Of a stretch of DNA of 64,000 nucleotides, positions 7,210 to 15,200 are shown one piece after another. Every line of letters starts with the position of its first letter. Positions within the stretch are counted from its first letter, which is position 1. This DNA is from SHAN690 sp040221375. GTDB lineage: Bacteria > Bacteroidota > Bacteroidia > Flavobacteriales_G > Salibacteraceae. The stretch covers positions 80,331 to 144,330 of the forward strand of contig JAVKEP010000110.1 of the NCBI GenBank assembly GCA_040221375.1, written 5' to 3'. Under the pieces are notes generated by a model that did not search any database, had not been told where the DNA came from, and saw only the letters and a list, made by a program, of their open reading frames with translations. The position numbers and the translations under genes are program-made.

Positions 7210-9423
7210 ATGAAAGGCTTGCTCATGGCAAGTTTGTTGACCCTTATTGGGTTAGCGAGCTTGGCCCAATCCAGCGTTAGCGGTGTTGTGATCGAAGAAA
7301 CACGCGAAGGAAGGTTTCGCCCCATCCCGTTTGCCAATGTGTATTGGATCGGTACGCAATCAGGTACCAGCACAGATTCTACAGGATTCTTCGAATTGAC
7401 GTTGAATCCTGAGACCAAGAAGCTTGTTTTCAGTTACGTCGGCTACAATTCAGACACCATTGAAGTGGCCCAACCGAATAAGTTGACCATTGTCCTCAAG
7501 CAGGAGAAGGTACTGAACGCAGTAGAAGTAGTCTATAGAGAAAAGTCTACCGAGATTTCGTACATGGACCCTATCAAGACTGAGCAGATCGGGCAAGAAG
7601 AACTCTACAAGGCTGCGTGCTGCAACCTCTCAGAAAGCTTCGAAACGAATCCATCGGTAGACGTTGCCATTACGGATGCGGTTACCGGTACCAAACAAAT
7701 CCAAATGCTAGGCCTAGATGGCAAGTATTCCCAAATCACCCGTGAGGCCATCCCCGAGATTCGGGGGCTGGCATCTGTGCAGGGACTTACCTATATCCCA
7801 GGAACCTGGATCGAGGGCATTCAATTGAATAAAGGCTCTGGCTCGGTAGCCAGCGGCTTTGAGAGTGTAACAGGGCAAATCAATGTGGAGTTAGAGAAAC
7901 CGGAGACAATGAACCGATGGTTCGTCAATGGTTACGGCAACCAAGGAGGACGAACAGAGCTCAACGTCAACGCAGCCCAGAAGCTGAGTGACAAGGTGTC
8001 AACGGCGGTCTTGCTTCACGGCAACATACGGCCCATAGAGGTAAATGGGAATGGAGACGAGTTTTTAGACTTCCCTACAGGGCACATGGTCAACGCACTG
8101 AACCGTTGGAAATTTAACAATAACAAGGGTTGGGAAGGACAGGTCGGAATGCGCGCCATCGATGAGGAAAAGCGAGGCGGCCAGATAGACCAAGAAATCG
8201 GATTTCCATACGAATTGGGGTGGAATACCCGCAGGTATGAAGTTTGGGGAAAAAGCGGTGTTGTATTTCCAAACGCCAAGTATAGAAGCGCAGGGATGCA
8301 GACCAAATTGGTTTACCATGACTACGATGGTTTCTTTGGAAATCGACAGTACAAAGCGAATCAACAAAGTGCATACGTAAATACGCTTTACCAATCCATC
8401 TTCGGCACCTCAACCCATAAGTTTCGCACGGGTGCTAGTTTCCAGTACGATAAGTTCACCGAATCACTGGATTCGAATCAGTACAATCGGGAAGAAATCG
8501 TTCCAGGTGCGTTTTTCGAATACACATTTTCGTATTTCACCAAATTCAGTGCGGTCGCGGGAGTACGAGCTGATTACCACAACTATTATGGTGCCTTTTT
8601 CACCCCTCGCTTACACATGCGATATGAGATCAAAGAAGGCTCGGTACTCAGAGCTTCTGCGGGTCGAGGACAACGAACAGCCAACGTGATCGCGGAGAAC
8701 ATTTCGCTCTTGGCCACATCGCGCGAATGGGAAATAGATGGCGACGCGAGCATTCCAGGATTCGGATTGCGGCCGGAGGTGGCTTGGAACTTCGGGTTGA
8801 ATTTCGTTCAGAACATGCGCATTGACTACCGTCCAGCCACGCTGTCGATAGACTTCTATCACACAGAATTCGAAAACCAGACGGTTGTCGACATGGAAGA
8901 TCCCAGAAAAGTACGGGTGTATGACTTGGTGGGAAGAAGCTATTCGACCAGCGCCCAAGCGCAATTTGATTATGAAGTCATGCGCAATTTTGACGTTCGA
9001 CTGGCGTACCGGTGGTACGACGTAATGACCAACTACAGCGGCACGTTGCTCACCAAGCCGTTCATATCGAGGCATCGGGCATTTGTAAACCTGTCGTACA
9101 AAACCAACAACGATTGGAGCTTTGATTATACCGTCCAATGGCAAGGCCCGAAGCGAATTCCGAGCACGGAAGCCAATCCTGAAGAATACCAATTGGAAAA
9201 GCAATCGCCTAATTTGATCTTGATGAATGCCCAGATTTCGAAATCGTGGAAAGAGCGGTTTGCAGTGTACGCGGGTATGGAGAACATCACAAACGTGAAA
9301 CAACAGAACCCAATCGTAGCGGGCGATGATCCATTTGGGAGTTACTTCGATAGTTCATTCATCTGGGGACCGATATTTGGTCGGATGACGTACGTTGGCT
9401 TTCGCCTTAAGTCGAAGCAATGA
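7210..9423 (+). CDS. TonB-dependent outer-membrane receptor, probably for a metal or metallophore
   Basis: 737 residues from the ATG at 7210, which follows the stop of the HMA gene by 2 bp; a TTG at 7204 is the only longer option. After the signal peptide (ending SLAQS) comes a carboxypeptidase-regulatory-like domain (about 24-100, with FVSYVGYNSDTI-like features), then the plug and a 22-strand-type barrel ending in aromatic/charged strands (TYVGFRLKSKQ). The plug carries adjacent cysteines at 137-138 (AACCNLSESFE), unusual for TonB receptors and consistent with soft-metal binding. It is the last gene of the HYC_CC_PP/HMA operon. Its stop codon abuts the stop of the convergent lipid-kinase gene with no spacer. 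Confidence 0.93.
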   Translation: MKGLLMASLLTLIGLASLAQSSVSGVVIEETREGRFRPIPFANVYWIGTQSGTSTDSTGFFELTLNPETKKLVFSYVGYNSDTIEVAQPNKLTIVLKQEKVLNAVEVVYREKSTEISYMDPIKTEQIGQEELYKAACCNLSESFETNPSVDVAITDAVTGTKQIQMLGLDGKYSQITREAIPEIRGLASVQGLTYIPGTWIEGIQLNKGSGSVASGFESVTGQINVELEKPETMNRWFVNGYGNQGGRTELNVNAAQKLSDKVSTAVLLHGNIRPIEVNGNGDEFLDFPTGHMVNALNRWKFNNNKGWEGQVGMRAIDEEKRGGQIDQEIGFPYELGWNTRRYEVWGKSGVVFPNAKYRSAGMQTKLVYHDYDGFFGNRQYKANQQSAYVNTLYQSIFGTSTHKFRTGASFQYDKFTESLDSNQYNREEIVPGAFFEYTFSYFTKFSAVAGVRADYHNYYGAFFTPRLHMRYEIKEGSVLRASAGRGQRTANVIAENISLLATSREWEIDGDASIPGFGLRPEVAWNFGLNFVQNMRIDYRPATLSIDFYHTEFENQTVVDMEDPRKVRVYDLVGRSYSTSAQAQFDYEVMRNFDVRLAYRWYDVMTNYSGTLLTKPFISRHRAFVNLSYKTNNDWSFDYTVQWQGPKRIPSTEANPEEYQLEKQSPNLILMNAQISKSWKERFAVYAGMENITNVKQQNPIVAGDDPFGSYFDSSFIWGPIFGRMTYVGFRLKSKQ

Positions 9424-10317
9424 TTACAGTATGCGTACCGCGCGTGGAAGTAGGTGAATAGTTGCTATTTCCTCGACCGATAATCGGGTCAGTACTTCTC
9501 CGTCCGTTTCGATGGCGCATGTTCCTTTTTTAACCCGAATGCTACATGCCTTGGTCGTGCGATAGGAGAGTCTCGGATCGGCTACCCTTACAGCTTTCTT
9601 GAGGGTAGATTGATGACGGAGGAAGTCAAAAACACTAACGTCTCCAATGACCGTGATGCCCATTTCACCATCGTTGATCGTCGATTGAGGATTGAGCCCA
9701 AGTCCATTGCCCGCAAAGGTGCCGTTTCCGAGTGCAGTCAGGAATACACATGAAACGCTTGTGCCGCTGTCGTCAGTGATTTCGAGCATGGGAGCTCTGT
9801 ACTTCAGCAACCAATGAACAATGGCGCTGTAATAGTTGATGGCAGACGGCAGGCTAAATTTCCTACGATTGACCGTTGCTGCGATTTCTGCTCCTATTCC
9901 ACATGTAATCATGTTGAGGGCATGCCATCGACGATCAGAGGATTCGATGTGCAGTACATCGATCCAAGTGGGCCGATTTTGTTCGATTGCCAAAAGGGAT
10001 TGAGCCAAAGTTCGCTTCGGAAGCACCCTGGCGAAGTCATTTCCTGAACCCAGTGGAACAATGGCCAGTGAAGGCCTGTCTTCTTCGTTCAGCTCCATGA
10101 TGCCGTTGAGCACTTCGTTGTTGGTCCCATCTCCTCCGCAGCTGATCACCACATCGATCGTCGGATCGCTCTTTACGCGATCGAATGCGTTCTTGGTAGC
10201 ATTGGTATGATGAATATGGAGCTCGTGATGTGGCCTAGTCTTGGCCCACGTTTTTATCGAGCGCTCCGTCTGGGTATTTAACGCAGCGCGACCATGTATG
10301 ATTGCAAGCACATTCAA
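9424..10317 (-). CDS. Diacylglycerol kinase family lipid kinase (YegS/BmrU type)
   Basis: About 297 residues. The catalytic N-terminal domain has the family motif SCGGDGTNNEVLNG and the following PLGSGNDFAR. The C-terminal beta-sandwich includes NGTFAGNGLGLNPQ. Such enzymes phosphorylate diacylglycerol or related lipids at the inner membrane. No ATG is available: candidates are TTG 10356, TTG 10317 and GTG 10311. TTG 10317 is chosen because NVLAIIHGRAA aligns with the first beta-strand of the family. A near-consensus -7 box (TAagATTG, 10330-10323) just upstream also speaks against 10356. It is convergent with the TonB receptor gene and divergent from the coiled-coil lipoprotein gene. Confidence 0.85.
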   Translation of the reverse strand: MNVLAIIHGRAALNTQTERSIKTWAKTRPHHELHIHHTNATKNAFDRVKSDPTIDVVISCGGDGTNNEVLNGIMELNEEDRPSLAIVPLGSGNDFARVLPKRTLAQSLLAIEQNRPTWIDVLHIESSDRRWHALNMITCGIGAEIAATVNRRKFSLPSAINYYSAIVHWLLKYRAPMLEITDDSGTSVSCVFLTALGNGTFAGNGLGLNPQSTINDGEMGITVIGDVSVFDFLRHQSTLKKAVRVADPRLSYRTTKACSIRVKKGTCAIETDGEVLTRLSVEEIATIHLLPRAVRIL

Positions 10318-10407
10318 GGAATCAATCTTAGACAAAAAAGCGCTTATAAGCAGCAAACCGTGCTTCTATCCTTTGAATTTGGGAGGGGATAGAGTAATAT
10401 CGCAAGT

Positions 10408-11268
10408 ATGAAAACCCACCGACTGATTGTTGTCCTCGCGATCATTGCCACCCTTGGAGCGTGTAGCGGAGAAGATTGTACCCCACTTACCGTCGAATTA
10501 GAAGAGGTTAAAGGCAAGTTGGCCCATCGGGACTCCATTCTGGATGCCATTGGACTGACGTTTAAGGCGATCGATTCGAACATGAAAGAAATGCGCGTGG
10601 TGGAATCCGAAATCATGCAACAGATGAATCAGCGGATTCGGGACAAGGGTGCCATTCGAGCCAATGTAGAGCGAATGCGTTCCATCATGGAGCTCAATCA
10701 GAATTACATCACGCGACTAGAAGATAACCTCGGTGCGAGCAGTGCGACTTCGGCTAACCTTTTCTCAATCGTGCAGTCCATGCAAGAGAAAATGGAGATG
10801 AACAACCTGAGAATGGCGCACCTAAACCACGATTTGGGTACGCTTGGTACGGATTTCAAAGACATGTTTGAAGAGTACATGCAGGCCGAAGTAGAACGCA
10901 TGGTGCTGCAAGAAAATTTACAGGCCATGGAAGGCAACATCAGTTCGATGGAAGAGCAGATGAGCGAATTAAAGAAGAATCTAAATACGGTTTATGTGGC
11001 CATCGGAAGCCGACGGGAACTCATAGAATCAGGCGTGTTGGAGAAAGGGGGATTGTTGCGTTCAAGCGACGTCAATCAAGACATGCAGAGAGCAGCTTTC
11101 GAAGCAAAAGACTTGCGAGAACTGAAAAAAATGCGTGTGGGAGCCAAGGCAAAACTGATCACCGAGCACCCGAGCGAAAGCTACCGCATCATCAGTGGCG
11201 ATTTGTTCATCGACAACCAGAAGCTCTTTTGGAGCATCTCTAGGTACTTAATTGTGATTTCAGACTGA
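10408..11268 (+). CDS. Coiled-coil lipoprotein, paralogue of the gene at 24251 (Cbp1-like)
   Basis: 286 residues. Lipoprotein signal MKTHRLIVVLAIIATLGAC with Cys19 as the lipidated residue. Residues about 25-200 are almost entirely helical with heptads (NNLRMAHLNHDLGTLG, SSMEEQMSELKKNL), predicting a long coiled coil. The C-terminal ~85 residues form a small domain: GSRRELIESGVLEKGG, then TEHPSESYRI, then LFWSISRYLIVI. The lipoprotein at 24251-25165 has the same layout and matching C-terminal motifs, so the two are paralogues. The C-terminal pattern recalls proteins annotated as the Cbp1 collagen-binding family in Bacteroidota; I hold that loosely. Cell-envelope location is likely and function unknown. 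Confidence 0.85.
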   Translation: MKTHRLIVVLAIIATLGACSGEDCTPLTVELEEVKGKLAHRDSILDAIGLTFKAIDSNMKEMRVVESEIMQQMNQRIRDKGAIRANVERMRSIMELNQNYITRLEDNLGASSATSANLFSIVQSMQEKMEMNNLRMAHLNHDLGTLGTDFKDMFEEYMQAEVERMVLQENLQAMEGNISSMEEQMSELKKNLNTVYVAIGSRRELIESGVLEKGGLLRSSDVNQDMQRAAFEAKDLRELKKMRVGAKAKLITEHPSESYRIISGDLFIDNQKLFWSISRYLIVISD

Positions 11269-11419
11269 CTTCTAACAAGCAATCCACAACAGGCCTGAGG
11301 GAGCCTGAAATTGCCCACAAGGTTCAAGTACTACTGGCGATGGGCCACTAGATGAAACTTAACGGCTTTCGTTATCGTATACTCTAGTAGACTAATGTGA
11401 ACCTTTAATCTTGAGACGT

Positions 11420-11689
11420 ATGCTTGCACAGACATTCCAAGGATCTCAGCATCCCATCGTATATGCAGATCAAAAGCACCGAAAGCTTTTCGTCTTATCA
11501 GAAGATCGTTCCTACCTCATCCCACCTTCAGAGATTCAATTGGAAGACAAGCACGGGAACATTTGCTTAGTGCCGATTACCTTTCAGGGCGACATGACCG
11601 TACTCGATGTAAGGCAACTGTCCTCAGGAGGTTACTTATTGAAGATCCTCGGCCTCGCCCAAAAAGCGATTCGCGTCATTTTATTCTGA
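11420..11689 (+). CDS. Small protein resembling a free-standing T9SS sorting-like domain
   Basis: 89 residues from the ATG at 11420 (TTG at 11411 also possible). It has no signal peptide. The sequence follows the pattern of a Por-secretion C-terminal domain without a cargo: a HPIVYADQKHRKLFV opening, IQLEDKHGNI in the middle, and LDVRQLSSGGYLLKI then IRVILF at the end. An in-frame stop at 11393 excludes a longer fusion in this frame. It may be a remnant of a lost T9SS cargo gene or a small cytoplasmic protein of similar fold. The last 9 bp overlap the convergent glycosyltransferase gene. The region 11269-11410 in front has only a weak inverted repeat (CAGGC/GCCTG, 11290-11307). Confidence 0.5.
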   Translation: MLAQTFQGSQHPIVYADQKHRKLFVLSEDRSYLIPPSEIQLEDKHGNICLVPITFQGDMTVLDVRQLSSGGYLLKILGLAQKAIRVILF

Positions 11690-12781
11690 AGCGATCCGAG
11701 TATAGAATTCAGCGTATTCTTTCACGGACCTTTCGATGGAAAGAAAAGCCCCAATATGGCGTTTTGCTGCTTCCCCTATGGCTGATCTTCTCGCCGGATC
11801 GCGCTCTAGTTCAAGCAAGGCTTCCTTTATTGCCTCAGCATTACTTGGAGGCACTATGAAGCCCGAAGTGCCGTGCTCTGCCATTCCTTTGTTGCCAGAA
11901 ATATCCGTAATGATCACCGGCTTTCCCAAATGCATGGCTTCGATCACGGCTTTTTGAGTCGCCTCTCCAAAGAGGGATGCGCTCAAGGAAATGTCCGATG
12001 CCTTGACCAATGCGGGCGCATCTGAACGATAACCGGTAAACGTGAATCGTGCTTCAATGCCGAGCTTCCGCAGTTGAGATTCGATCGATGGAGGATTCAA
12101 TCCGGTTCCTACCATCAGGAAGTGCAACTTGCTTTCTTTAGGAAGGCTCGCGGCCGCCTCAACGACGTGTTTAATGCCTTTCATTTTTACCCGGTTGTTC
12201 GCCACCAACGTACAAACGACTGCATCGGGTCGTAGGTTGAATTCTGAGAGATCTGCAGCTTCTACATCGGTATACCAAGTCGGGTCGTGCCCTTTGTTGA
12301 TCGTTACTGCTTTTGAAGGACTAACCCCATTCTTCAGGTACATTTCCCGAACGCTTTCGGCAAGGCAGACGCGATAATCGATGCGCGGATTCAGAAATGA
12401 AATGTAGTTCGTGGGGTCGTACCAGTGAATGTTGCCCGTATAGCCGCGGTACGTCACCAGTTTCACCTCTTTGTTCCAAAACAGCGCCCAAGCAGCGTTG
12501 GCAATGGCCCTGCTGTTGAAGGCGTGGACGATGTTTATCCGACCTTCTGAGACAACGTGCTTGATTAGGTCTACCGTCGCGCGATCGAATTTTGAAGACG
12601 GCAAGTGGTCGATCAGGGTACAGCCGGCTTCCTTTAATCGAGCTGGATAAACGCCTTCTGATGGAGTCATCACCGTAACTTGAAACCCTTCTTTAACCAG
12701 CCGAAGTACGATCTCAGCCTCAGGTCGTATGGGAGCAACCGGGTCGCGATAATTGCTGATGATTAAGAGGTTTGGTTTCAT
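11681..12781 (-). CDS. Glycosyltransferase family 4 (GT-B fold)
   Basis: 366 residues. N-terminal Rossmann-like domain (LLIISNYRDPVAPIRPEAEIVLRL) and a C-terminal Glycos_transf_1 domain with the donor-site pattern FTGYRSDAPALVKASDI, then the EX7E-like EATQKAVIEAMHLGKPVI and GFIVPPSNAEAIKEAL. These enzymes transfer sugars from nucleotide-sugar donors to lipid, glycan or protein acceptors; the acceptor cannot be told from sequence. It is the last gene of a minus-strand string (T9SS cargo, lipoprotein, VOC protein, this gene) with gaps of at most 33 bp, so an envelope-related role is plausible. The 3' end overlaps a small convergent gene by 9 bp. Confidence 0.92.
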   Translation of the reverse strand: MKPNLLIISNYRDPVAPIRPEAEIVLRLVKEGFQVTVMTPSEGVYPARLKEAGCTLIDHLPSSKFDRATVDLIKHVVSEGRINIVHAFNSRAIANAAWALFWNKEVKLVTYRGYTGNIHWYDPTNYISFLNPRIDYRVCLAESVREMYLKNGVSPSKAVTINKGHDPTWYTDVEAADLSEFNLRPDAVVCTLVANNRVKMKGIKHVVEAAASLPKESKLHFLMVGTGLNPPSIESQLRKLGIEARFTFTGYRSDAPALVKASDISLSASLFGEATQKAVIEAMHLGKPVIITDISGNKGMAEHGTSGFIVPPSNAEAIKEALLELERDPARRSAIGEAAKRHIGAFLSIERSVKEYAEFYTRIASE

Positions 12782-12814
12782 TGATGCTAGGCGGTAGGGC
12801 CGTAGAGATGGCGG

Positions 12815-13207
12815 CTATAGAAAGGCCTCGTCCTTAGGCTCCCACAGTTCAATTTTTCGGCCTTCGGGGTCCATTACCCATGCAAATCGACCGTATTCGT
12901 ATTCTTCCAGCGATCCAACTTGTTTCACGCCTTGTTTAGCAAGTGATAAGAGGAGGTCGTCCAAGTGTTCGACGCGGTAATTGATCATGAATTCATTCTC
13001 GCTCGGGGCATAGTAGTCGGTGTCTTTGGCCATTGGGCTCCACTGAGTGGTGCATTGTTGATCCGGTGCCTCGTTGCTTCGCCAAATGAACATATGCCCG
13101 TATTGATCCATCGGAAGATGAAACGCTTTTTCGTACCAGTCTTTCATGGCTTTGGGATCCTTCGATTTAAAGAAAATGCCGCCGATGCCTGTTACTTTAC
13201 CTTTCAT
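12815..13207 (-). CDS. VOC family (glyoxalase/bleomycin resistance-like) protein
   Basis: 130 residues, one VOC module made of two babbab halves (GGIFFKSKDPKAMKDWYEKAF and the second half ending WVMDPEGRKIELWEP). The terminal Glu in KIELWEP and a His in the first half (QYGHMFIW) could serve as metal ligands. VOC proteins include glyoxalases, dioxygenases and resistance proteins, and the sequence does not identify a substrate. It sits 2 bp after the stop of the upstream lipoprotein gene and 33 bp before the glycosyltransferase, so it is probably cotranscribed with them. The start is ATG 13207. Confidence 0.88.
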   Translation of the reverse strand: MKGKVTGIGGIFFKSKDPKAMKDWYEKAFHLPMDQYGHMFIWRSNEAPDQQCTTQWSPMAKDTDYYAPSENEFMINYRVEHLDDLLLSLAKQGVKQVGSLEEYEYGRFAWVMDPEGRKIELWEPKDEAFL

Positions 13208-13209
13208 GT

Positions 13210-14064
13210 TTAAATGAGGATGGATTTTCGAAATGCCGCCAAGCTTGTTTGGATCGAGCGCAGGTTTTTTTCTTGCATTCCGGCGATCGTTCGCTTTCCG
13301 GATTTCAGTTCGTATACGCTCGGTATATCAGTAGCATTTAGGGCGCCAACTACTTGCCGGAAGTATTCAAATTCTTCGCTGATCTCACCGGGGATCTCAT
13401 ACGGTTCGAACATGGCAATCAGGTTATTCCCGTAATTTTTTTGTTGGTGCAGCAAGTGCACGAAGAGAATGAGGTCGTGGTCACGCGCCTGTGTCATCAT
13501 GAGGTTCATCCCTTCCATGTAACACCCCAAGACCATCAAAAAGCCAAGTCCCTCCTTGTTTTGATCTATCAAAACCTTATGTCCCATGTCATACATCTCC
13601 AGCACAATCCGACCCAGGGAATCAGGCCGGGAAGTGTTTCTTTCAAATCGTTGGGCGTATTTTTCGGTGATTTTCACACCGAGGCCCAAGTCATCTCCGA
13701 TTCTCTTGCAAGCCCGGAAATAATTCAAGCTGGCTTGCTGGTGTGTAAATGCACCTGCGTAGGACAAGTCGAGCATGTACATACCGAATAATATACCGGA
13801 TTGATAGTACGACTTGTAATCCGAAATGATTGGAAGCAGGCTAGAGGCCGAGTAGGTCGCTTTCGTATTCTTGAGCAAGGCGGGAATCTGCATTGGTGTT
13901 GGCAGCGTTACCACTCGGGCCGTTCCGTTTTGCTTGTTATCAACGCCTTCGGATGACTCATCGATGGTTTGCTCCGCTTGGTTTTTCTTGGCCTCGTCAG
14001 CGCAACCGTTCATTCCGAGGAAGAACAAAGCCATCAGCATGTATGTGAAAACTATGCGATTCAA
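13210..14064 (-). CDS. Lipoprotein of unknown function
   Basis: 284 residues starting at a TTG (14064). That TTG overlaps the TGA of the upstream T9SS cargo gene as TTGA. An ATG at 14040 is an alternative. Lipoprotein signal with FLGMNGC, Cys21 being the lipidation site. A short Lys/Glu/Gln-rich spacer is followed by a largely alpha-helical domain (for example LPIISDYKSYYQSG, YAGAFTHQQASLNYFRA, ILFVHLLHQQKNYGNN). I do not recognise the family. The position directly after a T9SS cargo gene and before VOC and glycosyltransferase genes suggests an envelope role. Confidence 0.8.
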   Translation of the reverse strand: MNRIVFTYMLMALFFLGMNGCADEAKKNQAEQTIDESSEGVDNKQNGTARVVTLPTPMQIPALLKNTKATYSASSLLPIISDYKSYYQSGILFGMYMLDLSYAGAFTHQQASLNYFRACKRIGDDLGLGVKITEKYAQRFERNTSRPDSLGRIVLEMYDMGHKVLIDQNKEGLGFLMVLGCYMEGMNLMMTQARDHDLILFVHLLHQQKNYGNNLIAMFEPYEIPGEISEEFEYFRQVVGALNATDIPSVYELKSGKRTIAGMQEKNLRSIQTSLAAFRKSILI

Positions 14065-15158
14065 TTGATGATGAGCTTTTTGGAGACGTCGCTCTGGTCA
14101 GAAGATGCATGGATGATGTACACTCCTGGCATCGCAAAATTGTCCTTATTCAAATGGTATTGAATGCTCTGGTTCTTATCTCGGGTGTTGACAGGAACCA
14201 ATTCAGATATTGTTCTGCCGGCCCCGTCAACTACATAAGCCCTAAATACTGCTCCCGGACAATCCTTGAGGGTCACGGTGCAGCTTGGTACACATGGGTT
14301 TGGGTCCACTTCCAGTTCACATTTTCCGGAGGCTGTGTTCGGTTGAATCGTGGCGGCGATTAGCTCAGTCGCCTCTACTTGCCCGCCTTCATTTTTCTGG
14401 ATGATTCGATAATAGTAATGGCCGGGTGAAAGCCCTTTGTCCTCGAGGACGTAGGCAGACAACTTTTCATTTTCCGCGCTACCATCCACGCGACCGATTT
14501 CTTTAAAACTCATCCCGTTCGAAGATCGCTGTACGACGAACATGTCCTTTTCAGATTCGATCTGACTGGTCCATCGAAGGGTGATGTTTTCATCTGAGAA
14601 CAATTGCGCATCGATGTTGATCATTTCGATGGGTAAGACATTCAAGTCGAGGCACCAACCAGATCCAGCAATACGACCTCCTACTTTGGCGTTTCCATTT
14701 CCACAGGCAATGGCTTTCCCGAGGACCTCGATGTTGTTATTCACGCTCAACGATCCCTCCAAGTGAAGTTTTGATGCGCCGGTAAGTACCAACTGCCCAC
14801 CGATGTTGAGTATCCCACCTTTCTCTACAATGATTTGAGCATTCCCAAGCACTTCCATTTGCCCCTTGAGATGCAGCTCACCGCCGTCAGTCACGATGAG
14901 CTTCGCATCGCCGCTAAGCACCATCTTATCGCACAGCGAAACCAGGGAATCTTTGATGTGGATAGATGTTTTGCCGCTGGAAGTACAGGTAGGTTGTTCA
15001 GAAACCACGGGCCCCTCGAACCCTTCCGATGCCCAGGACCCTGAATGTTCAAACATTCCGTCGAGTTTCGAATAGTAGGAGGGATTGTCTTCCGAAAGGC
15101 TCAGGAGCATGAGACTAAGAACCGTGAGCACGGGCAATATGAGGGCGAGGCGTTTCAA
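14061..15158 (-). CDS. T9SS-secreted protein with a bactofilin-like or beta-helix domain
   Basis: 365 residues from a TTG start (15158); no upstream ATG is in frame. The signal peptide is about residues 1-22 (MKRLALILPVLTVLSLMLLS). Residues about 65-165 are a run of short Gly-turn beta repeats (KLIVTDGGELHLKG, AQIIVEKGGILNIGG, KLHLEGSLSVNNN) like a right-handed beta-helix or bactofilin core. A fibronectin-III-like domain follows (about 180-270, with YYYRIIQKNEGGQ). A type A T9SS sorting domain ends the protein (about 280-365, GVYIIHASSD ... KKLIIN). It is the first gene of a four-gene minus-strand string, overlapping the lipoprotein gene by 4 bp. Secreted or surface-anchored; function unknown. 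Confidence 0.8.
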   Translation of the reverse strand: MKRLALILPVLTVLSLMLLSLSEDNPSYYSKLDGMFEHSGSWASEGFEGPVVSEQPTCTSSGKTSIHIKDSLVSLCDKMVLSGDAKLIVTDGGELHLKGQMEVLGNAQIIVEKGGILNIGGQLVLTGASKLHLEGSLSVNNNIEVLGKAIACGNGNAKVGGRIAGSGWCLDLNVLPIEMINIDAQLFSDENITLRWTSQIESEKDMFVVQRSSNGMSFKEIGRVDGSAENEKLSAYVLEDKGLSPGHYYYRIIQKNEGGQVEATELIAATIQPNTASGKCELEVDPNPCVPSCTVTLKDCPGAVFRAYVVDGAGRTISELVPVNTRDKNQSIQYHLNKDNFAMPGVYIIHASSDQSDVSKKLIIN

Positions 15159-15200
15159 GGGCTTGTTTATTATTCTATACGCTGTTTCGATTTACTGGGT

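Noticed and set aside
8611..9303. 230-codon minus-strand frame inside the TonB receptor gene
   Set aside because: Antisense shadow of a well supported barrel-coding region; Arg/His/Cys-rich, no domain.
11290..11307. Inverted repeat CAGGC/GCCTG after the lipoprotein gene
   Set aside because: The stem is only 5 bp and no T-run follows, so a terminator is not supported.
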